A stretch of DNA of 64,000 nt from Podocnemis expansa (taxonomy: Eukaryota > Chordata > Testudines > Podocnemididae): positions 14,871,020 through 14,935,019 of the forward strand of contig ML681995.1 of the NCBI GenBank assembly GCA_007922195.1. Reading direction: 5' to 3'. The notes under the pieces are model-generated. The model ran no database searches, had not been told where the DNA came from, and worked only from the letters and a program-made list of their open reading frames with translations. Positions 20,461 to 32,080 of the stretch are shown here, piece by piece. The stretch's first letter is position 1. The number at the start of each line of letters is the position of its first letter. The position numbers and the translations under genes are program-made.

Positions 20461-23400
20461 CAAAGCAAAAATTGAGTTATCATGTCCTCACTGCTATTTT
20501 AACCTGGCTTATTTATCTTGAATTAAGAATACAGTTTTGTAGCAGCATACAAATATGCTTAACCTTTCTGTGCTTCAGCTTCCTATCTGTAAAATGAAGG
20601 TAGTAGAAATTCCCTATCTCGCAGTGGTATAGAGGATAAATATAGTGAAAACTATGAGGTGCTCAGACGCTATAATAATAGGGCCATGCAAGAGCCTTAG
20701 ACAGATACAGGCTCCTGCAATTCCATACTTGGAAACTGAACATGGCTCAATCTCCACCCTCAGACGTTGGTTATGGAAGTAGTGAGACGAGACTTGTTAG
20801 TTCTGCTGGAATTTCTTTGCTCTGTGACCTCCTCCTTCTACCCGCTCCACCCATTTATCTCTTGTGTCTACCTGCCAGTTGCTGTCTGACATCCAGACTT
20901 GGCAGCTCTCTGGGGAAGGCACTGTCATCATTGTTACTAGTCCATAAAGAGCCTAGCATAACGGGCACTTGAATGAAGTGCCTAGTTAGAATCGCAATAC
21001 ATGTAGAAGATAATCATTCATCCTCTGTAAGCCCTTCCTTGCATTCAGGCTTCAGTTGGTGCATGACTGCTAAAATGTGAGACTCTGTTTGCCTGTTAAT
21101 ATGTATCCAACTAATCCTCTGTAAAGTTCATTGGAGTCTAATCTTTTTATCATCCACACAGCATGTATGACCAGAGGGGCAGAATCCAGCAGCCCTCCCT
21201 AAAATAGAACTGGGAAACAGAACTGTATTTCTTTTATTCAGAATGCCCAAAGGAGACTTTCTGAGATTAAAAATATTTCTGAAACAAAGCCAAATTGCAC
21301 AAAGGATTGGCTAAAGATGTATTCTGATCTGCTGAATGTGCTGTATGCTGTCCGTTCTGGAAAGGATCTGAGTGGAAAAAAATATTTACCAGTTTTTCCC
21401 AAACTCCAGCCGGACTAAATAAAATAGGCTCCTTGGTCTCAACAAAATACTGCACATGCCAACATTGTCAAGCCATTCTTTTCTTTTAAATATGTGCAAA
21501 GTTAACAAGTTAATGGAACACAATTAGAGAGACTGCCAGATCCTCAGCTGGGGTAAATCAGCATTGTCTTCAATTTATGTTAGAGGAGGTTATGGAGACC
21601 TGAAACAAAAAGGACAGCTCAGCAAGGGGGAAATTTAATCATTTGATGGAAATGTCAATTCTAAAATGGGCATGAACTCTGACATACAAGCTGACAATTT
21701 TAAAATGGGTTTAAAACTGAGAAGTTATTTGCCTACAGAGAAAAGACTCAGAGGCTGGCAAAGAACGCAAGAGGCTTTCTCTGAACTTTTTTGAAAAGAG
21801 GAATACAAGTACTAGAACTTCTGTTGTGTAAAGAAAGAGTAGTCATTTTTAAGTATTAATATTACAGATAACAGTTAATAGTGTTTTCACTTTTTAAGGC
21901 AGTCAAATGAACTGAAAAAATTAGAAAATAGAATTTAAGATAGGCAAATACCTGCCAATTATATTTTCATAGTATATTTCAAAATAGTTGTGTTTCTCAC
22001 CATATTTCCTTCAATTATTTTTGTTTTGTTTTCTGATTAAAAACTGGATGCTGAAAAGGTTTTGGTTTTTTAAACCAATTTTCAGTAAACTCATTTGGGT
22101 TTTGGTAGAGATTTTTGGCTTTGTCAATCCCCAAATTGGTGGTGGTTTTCACAATAATATTTCTGCACTGAAGGGTTTTTTTTTATTTCACTGTTGATCA
22201 AAAAGTCCAAAAATTTCTCAACAAAATTGAAACTTGCCCATGAAAATTTTATGTCTCTGTAACATATAGCTCATTTTTTAAAGCTTTAATTGTCTAGAGA
22301 GATTTTGCATAATTCTTTTGATTTTAGTAGAAAAGCTGTTTTCCAGGAGGAAGGGGGGAATTCTTTGACCAAAAAAAATTAAAAGTTCCACTTCTACTTC
22401 ATTTTACAAATGGAACAAGTGAGGTACAAAGAAAATGTAAACTGGTTACATTCACACCACAAGTGTTTAGCTGAGATGGGAGCAGTCATGAATATTTGCT
22501 GTTCTGTGCTGCAGTCATTCAGTATCCTCCACCGCAAACACATGACTACAGCTGAGTGATTGTTTGATTCAGGAGCCCAAATGAAAAACCTGGGATAAAA
22601 ATTGTTTAAACTATTTTTTTCCTCTTTGATGAAACATAACAAAACAAAAAATAGAACAAATTTCTCTTGGGTCAAAGACAGCATTTTGTTCAACATTTTT
22701 TTCCCTTTTTGGTTTAGTTTTTGAATGGTTTTATTCCTCTCTTTGCTTTTTAAAAATAAGTGTACCTACTCAAAAGAAAACATTGTTTTGAAACAAACGG
22801 TCCAAATGTTTCAAAACGAACAATTTCAAGTTTTATTTTTATTTTTCATTTTTTCTTGGCGAAAGCTATTAAAGAAATTCAACCCATATTTGCAAATATT
22901 TTGAAGACCCCAAAATGCTTTTTTCAGTGAATTTACTATTCACTGAAAAAGTCTATCAGTGAGAAGTCTAAGCATTTGTTTCCAGCAACAGTAAATGAGG
23001 GGCAGAAGTAATCCCTTACAGCTAAAGTTCCTCCTCTGAAATAGATTTTATCACAGGACTTCAGAGTTGGTTAGTCTGAGTTGTAGTGGAAGTGTATATA
23101 GGAAGGGTATTATTATCCAATAAATGTCTTCCTTAGAACAGCTAGTAGTACAAAGCTGGATAAATTTGGTAGCTGAAGATGCAAGGTGGAAAAAATGACT
23201 TGTTGCTAGATTATTGTTAACCCAGTCAGCTTTCATTAACTTGTGAAACTTGATTTGTAGGCACATGTACCAGTGGATGAGTCAACTCTTAATCTTATTG
23301 CTTATATATAAACAATAATAGCCTTTGTTTATGGGAATGTTGGATGTTCTTAGCTTACCTCCATCATTTCAATTGACAGTTGCAAAAAGATTCCATTGAA

Positions 23401-25805
23401 ATCCTTCCATGTGTTAACATATGGAACTCATATTGTGTATTTACTAATGAGTATCATTATTTTATTCTGTATTTATTTACGATTTGAAGTTGTGTGACAC
23501 AAGACTGTGCCTTCAGACAGAATTACAGAACATGCCTTTTATACATTCGTTTATGATTTATTGCTCAGACTGAATTCTGAGTCCTTCAGCATGCATATAA
23601 TGGAGTTCTGGAAGCAGCAGCAAACAGGATGCACATAACACATTCGTAAAATAATTGAGCATGTACTATATTCTAGAGGGCAAGGTTTACCACCTTTATT
23701 TTTTAAACAATGGCTCTTGAGAATTTGTTTTAAATACCATATATCCAGAATCTTGTTTACGTAGAACAGTTTTGTAGTATTTGAATGGATAAAGCAATGT
23801 ATAATAATTAGAAACAGACCAGTTTAATGAAAAAAAGTGAATGAGCCAAATTTTGATTTCCATGTGCCATTGTGGTCCCTCATGGGTATTGTACCTGGAT
23901 TACCTCATATCTCCATTCTCCCTTCTGGGCTGGGCTCCCAGATTGAACTGCATCTCCCATGATGCATGATGGCCTGAACTCTCATTAAGCATGGTGCAAG
24001 ATTTTTTCTTTCTTTTTTATCTTCACCAAAAGTTTATTTGTGTGTGTGTGTGGGGAGGGGGTGAAGCATTTTTTAATCTACTCTAATACAAACCCAGCAG
24101 TGTATCTAAGACCATCCTTCTCACGGTGAATTGGTGCATCTGCTGTACAGATGCATCTCCACCGCGGACTTGGATCTGAACTCTTGTGAACCCAGCACAG
24201 CTTGGATTCAGATATGAGAATGAGTTTTGTGGTTTAATCTTATCTTTAGTACCATTTTTTTTTCAGTGTTTTCTTATGAGTAGCTATTTGAGTGGATGAG
24301 GACTGATACTTATGAATGACTCATGCAACTGGGGTAAAAAGAGTGATGGACTTAAGGCAGATCTAGGCTGAGGGTGCCTGAGGGGCATGTGAGAGAGCAG
24401 AACCATTTCTGCAGTGTGTCCCTCCTCTGCTGGATTCCACAGATGCCTTCAATGTGTGCTTCATCGTGTCTAGCTGCATACGTAGAGGTGAGTTAAGCTG
24501 TGAAGGACAAGGGTAAATATAAGTGGACATTGTGCCTATTGCGTTAAATTCACCCCAGTTCCCTCAATATTCATCTCCTCCTCACAGGCTGTAACTGGGA
24601 AGCAATGCTGAGGCACAAATGATGTGTGGGTGTCAGGGTTTGAACCCACTGTTAGTGCCAGTGAGCCAACCTCAAGACAGAAACTCAGCAAGTCTAAACT
24701 TGCTGGGTTTCCAGTTCTCTCTACAGGCATAACCTGAACTAGGATATTCTGATCCTGAATCATACAGATACATAACAGGAACAAACATATTAAAATGCAA
24801 CATATGTAACACTGTTCTTGCTTCATCAAAAGCAAGGAGATAATTGGCTGTGAAGAACAGGTGGTGGAGATGCTCGAAAGCTCAGTGCACCTGAGAAAAA
24901 AGAAGGGGGTGCTTTTCTGGGTGCAACCTCCTGTGCCACTGCACCTCTTCTTGAATAATCTTTTCTGAAGAGAGATGCACGAAAGGCAGAACTGTCCCGT
25001 AGATAAGGCTGGTCTAGGATTGCCATCAGGAGCAAGTGATTTCACCCCTCTCAGCCTGTCTTTTGCCTCCCAATACTGGAGTATCTTGTCCAGTTAGACT
25101 GTAAACCTTTTAAAGCAGGGACTTTCTTGCTGTGTTTGTACAGTGCAGAGAACAATGAGACTCGGGCTGCAGTTTGACTTGTAGAACTGACCATAATAAT
25201 GATGCATAGCTCTACTTCATGGAGGCTCTCTGGTAGTGAAACCACAGTGGAATGTGACAATGTAGGTGAGATGTCTGTTAGATAAGTTAGCAGTAGATTT
25301 CCACATCACAACTGGCATGTTAAACAGCAGTGAAGAGGTTAACAAGGGCTTTTTCCTCCCTTAAACCTTAAGTTTAATTAAGCAATAATTTCCCAGCATA
25401 CCAATGCTGCACATGTGAATGAAAGCGGTGGCCAAGGGGTGAGGCAGTGATGTGCTACTTGAAGGGAATCTCTTTATTATAGAGTGTGCCCAGTATGCAT
25501 GGAAATTGTTTGCACTATATAATTACTTAATAAAGTGACTCAGAAATCTTGCTTACCTTTGACTAATAAGCAGCCTACGCAGTCATTCTTTATACACTTA
25601 CGTGTACTTTTTTCTGTTATTCAAAGATGCACCTTATGTTTCCATTCACTCATGTTTTACTATGTACCTTTTTAAAGGAAATAATAAAACAGCTCTTACT
25701 CAGTGCTTTTCATCAGTAGATCTCAAAGTGCCTTATAAAGTAGGCAGTCTGCCTTTTATAGATCAAATAGTTATAAGGGAAGAAGGGACAAATATGGTCA
25801 TCTGG
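20461..25805. other. No gene; MIR/L2 relics and unique DNA
   Basis: 20560-20690 resembles a plus-strand MIR (ATCTGTAAAATGAAGGTAG). 22385-22450 may be a minus-strand MIR. 25070-25210 is an L2-like 3' end. 24035-24060 has a short (GT)n tract. The 169-codon frame at 24536-25045 (minus) has no recognisable domain and overlaps other frames; I do not call it a gene. 25690-25760 resembles an old amniote SINE (CAGTAGATCTCAAAGTGCC). Confidence 0.45.
25070..25210 (+). repeat. L2-like LINE 3' end
   Basis: Contains TAGACTGTAAACC, then AAGCAGGGACTTTCTTGC, TGTTTGTACAGTGCAGAGA and CAATGAGAC. These match the widespread amniote L2-type 3' end (…GGCAGGGACTGTCT…GTACAGTGCCTAGCACAATGGG). The reverse complement of the same block is at 54045-54175. 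Confidence 0.6.
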
Positions 25806-26262
25806 CTTGGTGATTTTCAAATTTAGGGTCAGGACCCAGTACTGGGTCGCAGACATTTAGGTACTGGGTCACAGTGCCCTCTACTGTCACCGCCAAAAGT
25901 CTGGAAAGCATTGCTCACAGATAAAACAAACAAAAAGCCCTGTCTGGTGGCACTTAAAGACTAACACATTTATTTATTGCACGAGCTTTTGTGGGAGAAA
26001 ATCTTCAGTGTGTCTGACAAAATGGGATTTTCTCCCACAAAAGCTCTTCAAAGTGTCTGACAAAATGGGATTTTCTCCCACAAAAGCTCGTGCAATAAGT
26101 AAATGTGTTAGTCTTTAAGTGCCACAGGACTCCTTGCTTGTTTTACTGAACTAGACTAACACAGCTACCCCTTTGGATCTTGTTCACAGATCTAATTATT
26201 GGTTTGCGGGTATAAATGATGTTTTTCAACTGAGTCCTGAGAAAAATGTTTGAAAACCACTG
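25806..26262. mobile_element. hAT-like relic split by a PLE insertion
   Basis: The right end GTTTGAAAACCACTG (to 26262) and the left TGGTGATTTTCAAA near 25808 are decayed inverted ends of a type common in hAT elements. The two halves flank the PLE unit 25923-26179. No flanking 8-bp duplication of its own is visible. Confidence 0.5.
25923..26179. mobile_element. Palindromic PLE insertion with 12-bp target duplication and duplicated core
   Basis: Opposed PLE tails: the minus-strand tail at left (TGGCACTTAAAGACTAACAC, GCACGAGCTTTTGTGGGAG) and the plus-strand tail at right, ending ACTAGACTAACACAGCTACC. The flanks ttgctcacagat (25911-25922) and ttgttcacagat (26180-26191) match 11 of 12. The ribozyme-like segment is tandemly repeated (26002-26044 and 26045-26088), both copies with decayed cores (CTGACAA; AAAAG). 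Confidence 0.75.
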
Positions 26263-29200
26263 ACTAGCATGACTTCCTGCATAAAACAGGCTAAAGATGC
26301 TTGCTCCATGATTCTGCTACTACTTCAATATCTGACAGCTCTCTTTTGGACAGTATGTCCAAAAGTGTGATTTCAGTGTGGGGATCAAGAGATGGAGCTA
26401 TCTCACTAAAAATAACAGCGAAGCTGCAGCTGCATGGACAGTACACAGGCTAGTCATACAATATGTAGCTGGGGTCCCAGATGGGCTTGCACTCAGGTGG
26501 CTAATGCTGCTTCCTGTGTTGCTATGGATTCAGGATTTAATCTATATGATAGATGCTGTGATGGGTTGTCTGGAGCTTAGGGCAGGGGACAGAATTAGGA
26601 GTAAAGATACCATTGAATTCTAACTGCAGTTTTCTCACAGGCTTGTTTTGAAGCCCCAGAAAAGTCCCTAAACTTTTCTTTGCCTTATTTTCCCTAGCTT
26701 TAAAATGGTGGAGGGGGTATCTTACCTATCTTGGTAAAATGGTTCATCTTCAGATCTGTGGGAAATCCTTGGGAAAACATACAATAATCTGCTTCTCAGA
26801 TGTGCTTAGTCCTTCATCAAATGCACAATAAGCAGTTTTGAGAACTTTAAAGACAGTAGATAAGTACAAAGTTTTCTTTTTGCCCAATAAATGTAGAAAA
26901 TAAAACATCTAAGCTATTGTAATAAACACAAAGAGAAATGCTGTCTCAGCCCTTTGTTAGCTCTGCACATTTTTAGGCTGAGATTTTGAAAAACCTTCGT
27001 GAGTGTTGAGATGCCCAGTTCCTTTACTCTGAATGGGCTTGCGATGTCCAAATCCCTAAGGCAACTTTGAAAATCTCAGCTTTATTGTTTCCATAAGGAG
27101 AAAAAAAATGATTTGGGATTTAGTTTGGAGTTGGGATCAGATTTATTCCCCTTACTCACAATGTGTTCAATGTTTCTTCCTTTCTAGCCGCATCATGCTC
27201 ATTTTCCACTGAGCAATGACTTTCTCTGTATGAAATGTTCATTTGTATCCTCTTATTAAGCAATTACCGTTGTCATTTCCCTCACCACCAGCATATTTAT
27301 ATAATAAAGATATGCCATATAGTGAAAGACTGAAGTTTTAGCTTTTCTGCTTTGTTTCACTTCTCACCTCCAAGTGACCAACCAGCTTGTTCTAAAGATA
27401 TTTGGAACACAAACCCCTGGAAAGAAACTCGATGCTGATCTTTTGTGTTACAAACACCTTCCTATTCCTCCTGTCTCTTGGCTCTTACTTGGCTTAAGTT
27501 ACCTATAGTTGCCCTTTGCCTCAGCTGATGATGAAGTGAATCTGTTTTAATCATATGTGACTCTGACTCCTCCCAGTCACATTCAGGTTTTAAATGTTCA
27601 GGGCCAACATCTCTCACATCAGCGTAAATCAGGAGTATCTCCACTGAGGCTAAGGCAAACTGAGCCATCAATATTTAAAATACAAGCTTGAAATCTGGAT
27701 TGCATAATTAACCATTTTCCCCCTCGCAGCTGTGTGTGCAGGGCTCCAAGTTAGTCCATTCCCTACTCCAAAATATACTTGATTATTTTTTAACAAAGAT
27801 TTTCTAAATCCACATTTTTCACACCCAAAAAACACACTTACATCCTTTTTTCTTCATTTTAGTCCTGTGGATTGTGCACATTTCTGGACATGTTTTTACT
27901 ATTTTTCTCTTATAAATACCTACATTAGTGATCCAGAATTGTGTGTCTCATAGTAGTGCTAACCCAGAAGGAAACCTGCAATAGCAAACAAAAACCCAGC
28001 TCCTATTGGCTTCACATAGGAATTGGACACCTAACTGTTCTCTGTTTCTTTGAAGAATATATGGCCTATTGCATTTTAGGCCATTACTTGTGGAATCATG
28101 CAAAAATAGGTTATGAAATATAAATACATGTATAATGTTTTATCTGTTGTACAATGATCACCATTAAAGCCTTTGGAATCATCTCTATTTAGTTATTATT
28201 TGCACACATGCCCCATTATCTAGCCAATTGCATTGCCTTGCTAGTCCCTTGTGCTAAATGAATACATAGTAAGTAGAAAAAATCACCTGAGTGCAGAAAA
28301 TGTTCAGTGGATGTGCAGCAGTTATACCCCTCAAGTAGTGCCGACCTCTCACTGAAACAATGCAAGTCCTTGTGAGAGCACTTTGCACGAGAATGAATTT
28401 CCTCCATTATACACACAGCAGTGTTCTTAGTTACTTGCAACAACAAAACTGTAAAAATCTGAGTAAAACTGCCACGACTCAGACAGACAAGGGCTCCAAT
28501 GCATCCTCCATTGACAAAGCATGCAAAAAGGACATAAACCCTCCTAAACGTTTATTTCTTAGATTCGGATCCCCAAACTCTTGCTCTGTTAAAACTCCCA
28601 ATGACTAGGAGACATCTACACAGTAGTCAACAGTGAGATGGCAGCTTGTGGTAGAGTTACCCAAACTAGCTTTACTCTGCTAGCTCAGATATGGGAGATG
28701 TGCTCCCATGTGGAACCCTGGGTAATTACTCAGTAGGCAGTTTGCACTGAACCTGTGCTATTGCATCTTGGTTGCTGTGGTACCTGAGCTAACTAAATTA
28801 ATAATAGCTTGGGTACATCTGTGTGAGCTGAGGTTTAGGCACATCCACAGAGAGGGGCAGGCAGGCAGTGGAGACCTATGGAATGACTGGGCCTAATAAC
28901 CATTTTCAGCTTTATTGTACCACTCTGAACCCCACTGATTTCAATGAGAATTTATCTGAGAAAACACAGCAGGGCTTAATACTCTATTATAGAAAGTGAA
29001 TTATTGACTATGACTCTGGTTTCCAGTAGTGCAGACATTTATTTTCATTTAATAAAGTGATACCATGCAATCACACCACTCAAGTCCTGAAGCCAAATGC
29101 CCTCTGCTGGCCGTAGATTCCTTTTATTACAGTTAAACTGAAAAGTAAAATGCATTTCCAAAAGTTTTGGGTCAAGCATCACTGGCATTTATTGATAACA

Positions 29201-30139
29201 TTTTTTTTTTTTTACCATTTACTTGGATAGTTGGTCAGAATGACAGGAGTGGCTGTAGCTTTTAACCATCCATTCAGTAGATGTGCAGAAGTGCCTATTT
29301 GTGTGCTCTATGACTCTCCATGCAGCAGGTGACAAGAAAGAAAAAGGAATTATACATAAATTTATTTGCATTGCAGTGTAGTCTAGGGTGTTTAACTGAA
29401 TTTGGGGGTCTCCCCCGTTGTGTTGGGATCTGGGCAAACTCATAGTAAGACAGTCCCTGCTCTGAAGAGCTTTCACTCTAAGTATACAAGACAGACACAA
29501 GGGAGAAGAAAGGAAATATTATCACCCCATTTTGCAGCTGGAAAACTGAGGCACTGAGAACTTATGTGACACAAGAAATGTGAGGCAAAGCCAGGAATTG
29601 ATCGCAGATAGCTTGGATTCTAGTCCAGTGCTTTTACAAGGTGGTTCATCCACTTTAATGTGCTATTGATTAATAGTATAGTAGTAATGAGAGCGAGCAC
29701 TGAATGTAATAAAGTAGCTGGGTTCACTGAGGGCAAGGCAGCCATATTGGTGGGACCCATGAGTACCTAATGGGCATTTCCCTTTTTGATGTTCTTGCCT
29801 TGGTACGCACACAGCCAAAATCTTTTCCTGCATCTTATTATAAGGGAGCTACTTCCTTGTGAGACTCTTGGTATTCAGATATCTAACTGTGCAAAAGCCA
29901 GCTATGCCACTAAAAAACATCTTTTCTTTTCACACATTGTTGAGCTTGTTAGTTTATCAAGCTAATGCACAGATTTTGTGTGAACACTTGCAAGTATCTT
30001 GCCAGAAATGCAAGGATCCTTAGAATTAGTAGCATTTTCACAGCCAAATATTTCTGTTCATCAGCTCACAATGGTCTTTGCTGCAGCTTTAGTTATAACG
30101 AAGCATGTTTCAGAGGGGGTTGGACACTGTAAGGTTTTC
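26263..30139. other. No gene; MIR/L2 relics and a possible old MITE
   Basis: 26630-26750 and 29430-29660 hold MIR/L2-like pieces. 28607-28870 starts with GGAGACATCTACACAG and has a similar GGTACATCTGTGTG near its right side, so it may be an old Harbinger-type MITE, but the ends are too decayed to be sure. The rest shows no recognisable feature. Confidence 0.4.
29430..29660 (-). repeat. L2/MIR-like relic
   Basis: ACAGTCCCTGCTCTGAAGAG followed by ATTATCACCCCATTTTGCAG and GAAAACTGAGGCACTGAGA is the reverse strand of an L2-like tail joined to a MIR-like core, the same arrangement as at 4345-4640. Confidence 0.65.
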
Positions 30140-30705
30140 AGCACTAGTGAGAAATTCCTGGTTCTAGTGGAACTTCTGTGGCCTCACTTTTCCTCATCTG
30201 GAGTATTCTGGTCAATTTTGGACCACATGCCTTAAGAAAGTTGTAACCAATTTGGAGAGAATGCAGAGGAGCGCAACAAAATAAGAGGGTCAGAAAATGT
30301 GACCTAGGAGGGGATGTTGAAAGAAATGAGCATATTTAGTCAGGAGAGTTGAATGCTGAGGAGGGAACCTGACAGCAATCTTCAAATATATAAAAGGTTG
30401 TTATAATGAGGAGATTGAGTCATTGTTCTCCATTTCACTGAGGATAGGGTAAGAGCAAATTGGTTTAGTTTGCGGAAAGAGAAATTTAGTTAGATATTAG
30501 GAAACTTTCTAACTACATGGATAGTTAAGCAGTAGAATAGGCTACTAGGGAGGTTACAGATTTTGCAGCACTGGAAGTTTTAAAGAACAGGTTGAACCCT
30601 GTCTGGTTTACTTGGTCTTACCTTAGTGCAGGGGAATGGACTAGAAGGTCTATTGAGGACCCTTTCAGACCAACATTACTATGAGTTTATGATTATAGCT
30701 GGGAT
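30140..30705 (+). mobile_element. CR1-type LINE, 3' end
   Basis: The plus strand carries decayed ORF2 C-terminal coding (a block reading LEYSGQFWTTCL, then an 'RMQRSAT'-like region) and a 3' end with GGACTAGAAGGTC, GAGGACCCTTTCAGACCAAC and TATGAGTTTATGATTA. CR1 elements end with short TATGATTCT-like repeats preceded by this kind of block. Many stops are present. Confidence 0.65.
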
Positions 30706-30722
30706 TTTTGAAAGGAATTTAA

Positions 30723-31144
30723 GGGTATGTCTACTCGTAGAAGGTTAGTTTGAATTAACTGAATTCCAACTAATCAATTCGGGCTAATAAGTATTAGTTC
30801 GAATTAGGTTAATTCAAATGAACACAGACACATTAGAAACCTAATTTGAACTAGCATGTCCACGCACAGGACTTGCAAGTTCAAATCAGGTTGGGGGTGC
30901 TATTGCATAGGGAAAATCAAGCTGTGGTTAATTTGAACTAAAAGTTAATTTGAATTAACTCAGCTACATTGGGTTAATTTGAACTTAAGGGAGGGTTTTT
31001 TTATAGATTTGAACTAGGCTTTCCTTAGTTCAAACTAAGGGAACTCCTTAGTTTGAGCTAATGAAAACAAGTGTGGACATGCACTAATTTAGTTTGAATT
31101 AAGCCTCCTTAATTTGAACTAAATTTGTAAGTGTAGACATACCC
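30723..31144. mobile_element. Harbinger-type MITE (TTYGAACTAA family)
   Basis: The ends GGGTATGTCTACTCG and GTGTAGACATACCC are inverted repeats. The interior is packed with AATTTGAACTAA/TTAGTTCGAATTA units on both arms, the same units as in the Harbinger element at 47210. The flanking 3-mers are taa and agc, so the duplication is not preserved. Confidence 0.75.
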
Positions 31145-31648
31145 AGCTTCCACTGACCTTCGATGAGAGTTGGGCATCAAACTCTCTGAGGCCCCATCGA
31201 AAAATCTCATCTTACAGATAACAGAAAGATGCTCCACTTGCTAGTGGAAGTACATGACAGTCTGTGTTTTTCAAAGGACGTAGGAAATTATTAATGGTGT
31301 ACCTCTCCAGCACAGCCCCACCTGTGTCAGTGGGAGCTCCACCAGGGGTCGTGGCTGAAATCCAAAGCCTCAGAGCTCGCAGCACCTGTCTCACCACCAC
31401 AAGGTTGCAGTCTACATTCTTCTTTGTATTCAGTGGGGTGGTGAAGGCATAGAGCAGGGCTATAAACCTACCAATCACTGTGCACTTTCCAGTGGCCGCA
31501 CTGGGGGTAGCACTAACCCCAGAAGGATCTTTTTGTAAATTGGAGATCAAGGGCTGCCTCTGTGTCAACTTCTTTATGCACATGCAATAGTGAAACACTT
31601 TTTGCACACTCTTCCTTCTTCTTGTGAAAGAGGAATATATCCTGGCCC

Positions 31649-31707
31649 TTCCACCAACAGAAATTGAGCTAGTGAAAGATATTACTTCACCTACCTAGCG
31701 TGTCTAA
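31649..31707 (+). repeat. Dispersed repeat B (PLE-tail-like)
   Basis: CACCAACAGAAATTGAGC, then GTGAAAGATATTACTTCACC, CTACCTAGCGTGTCTAA. The same block occurs near 53770-53832 and 54229-54284 (plus strand) and, from its other end, at 47171-47194 (minus strand). In reptile genomes this block is a common interspersed repeat. Assignment to a second Penelope-like family is inference. Confidence 0.45.
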
Positions 31708-31944
31708 TGGAAATTAGTCAACTTCTATTTCCCACCTGCTATTTATTGTCTTGCTGTCATTTTGATGTATTTTAGCATAAGGCTACACAATTATGAAGTC
31801 TACTATTGTAATGAACAATGTAGTAGAGAAGGCTGGAAAATGATTTTCCTGTCCCACGAAAAATGTTGAGATTTCAATTTTTTTTCCTATGCTGCAATAG
31901 GATGAAATTGAGACCTTTTGAAATTTCACATTAAAAACAAGAGA

Positions 31945-32080
31945 TTCAGCCTAGAATAGGTAATAGCCAAGTGGCTAAGTGACTGACTTGGGCTGTGGGA
32001 GACCTACCCTAAACTCCTTTCTCCAGACAAGGCAAAACAGAAATTTGAATGTCCTAACCACTGGGGGTGGTTTATGATAT
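31945..32080. repeat. tRNA-like SINE with inverted second half
   Basis: The left half has TAGCCAAGTGGCTAAGTGAC and CTTGGGCTGTGGGAGACC (box-A-like region and following stem). The right half (AAATTTGAATGTCCTAACCACTGGG, in pieces) is close to the reverse complement of the left. The same architecture occurs at 63183-63310. Confidence 0.5.

Noticed and set aside
23880..24000. CATCTCCCATGATGC words resembling a ZNF143-type site or old DNA transposon
   Set aside because: A single diverged instance without promoter context or matching terminal repeats.
24536..25045. 169-codon minus-strand open frame
   Set aside because: No domain or family resemblance, and a frame this long is expected by chance in 64 kb. 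It shares its region with another overlapping frame.
28607..28870. Possible Harbinger MITE
   Set aside because: End-like words GGAGACATCTACACAG and GGTACATCTGTGTG are too diverged, and no target duplication or internal unit repeats are seen.
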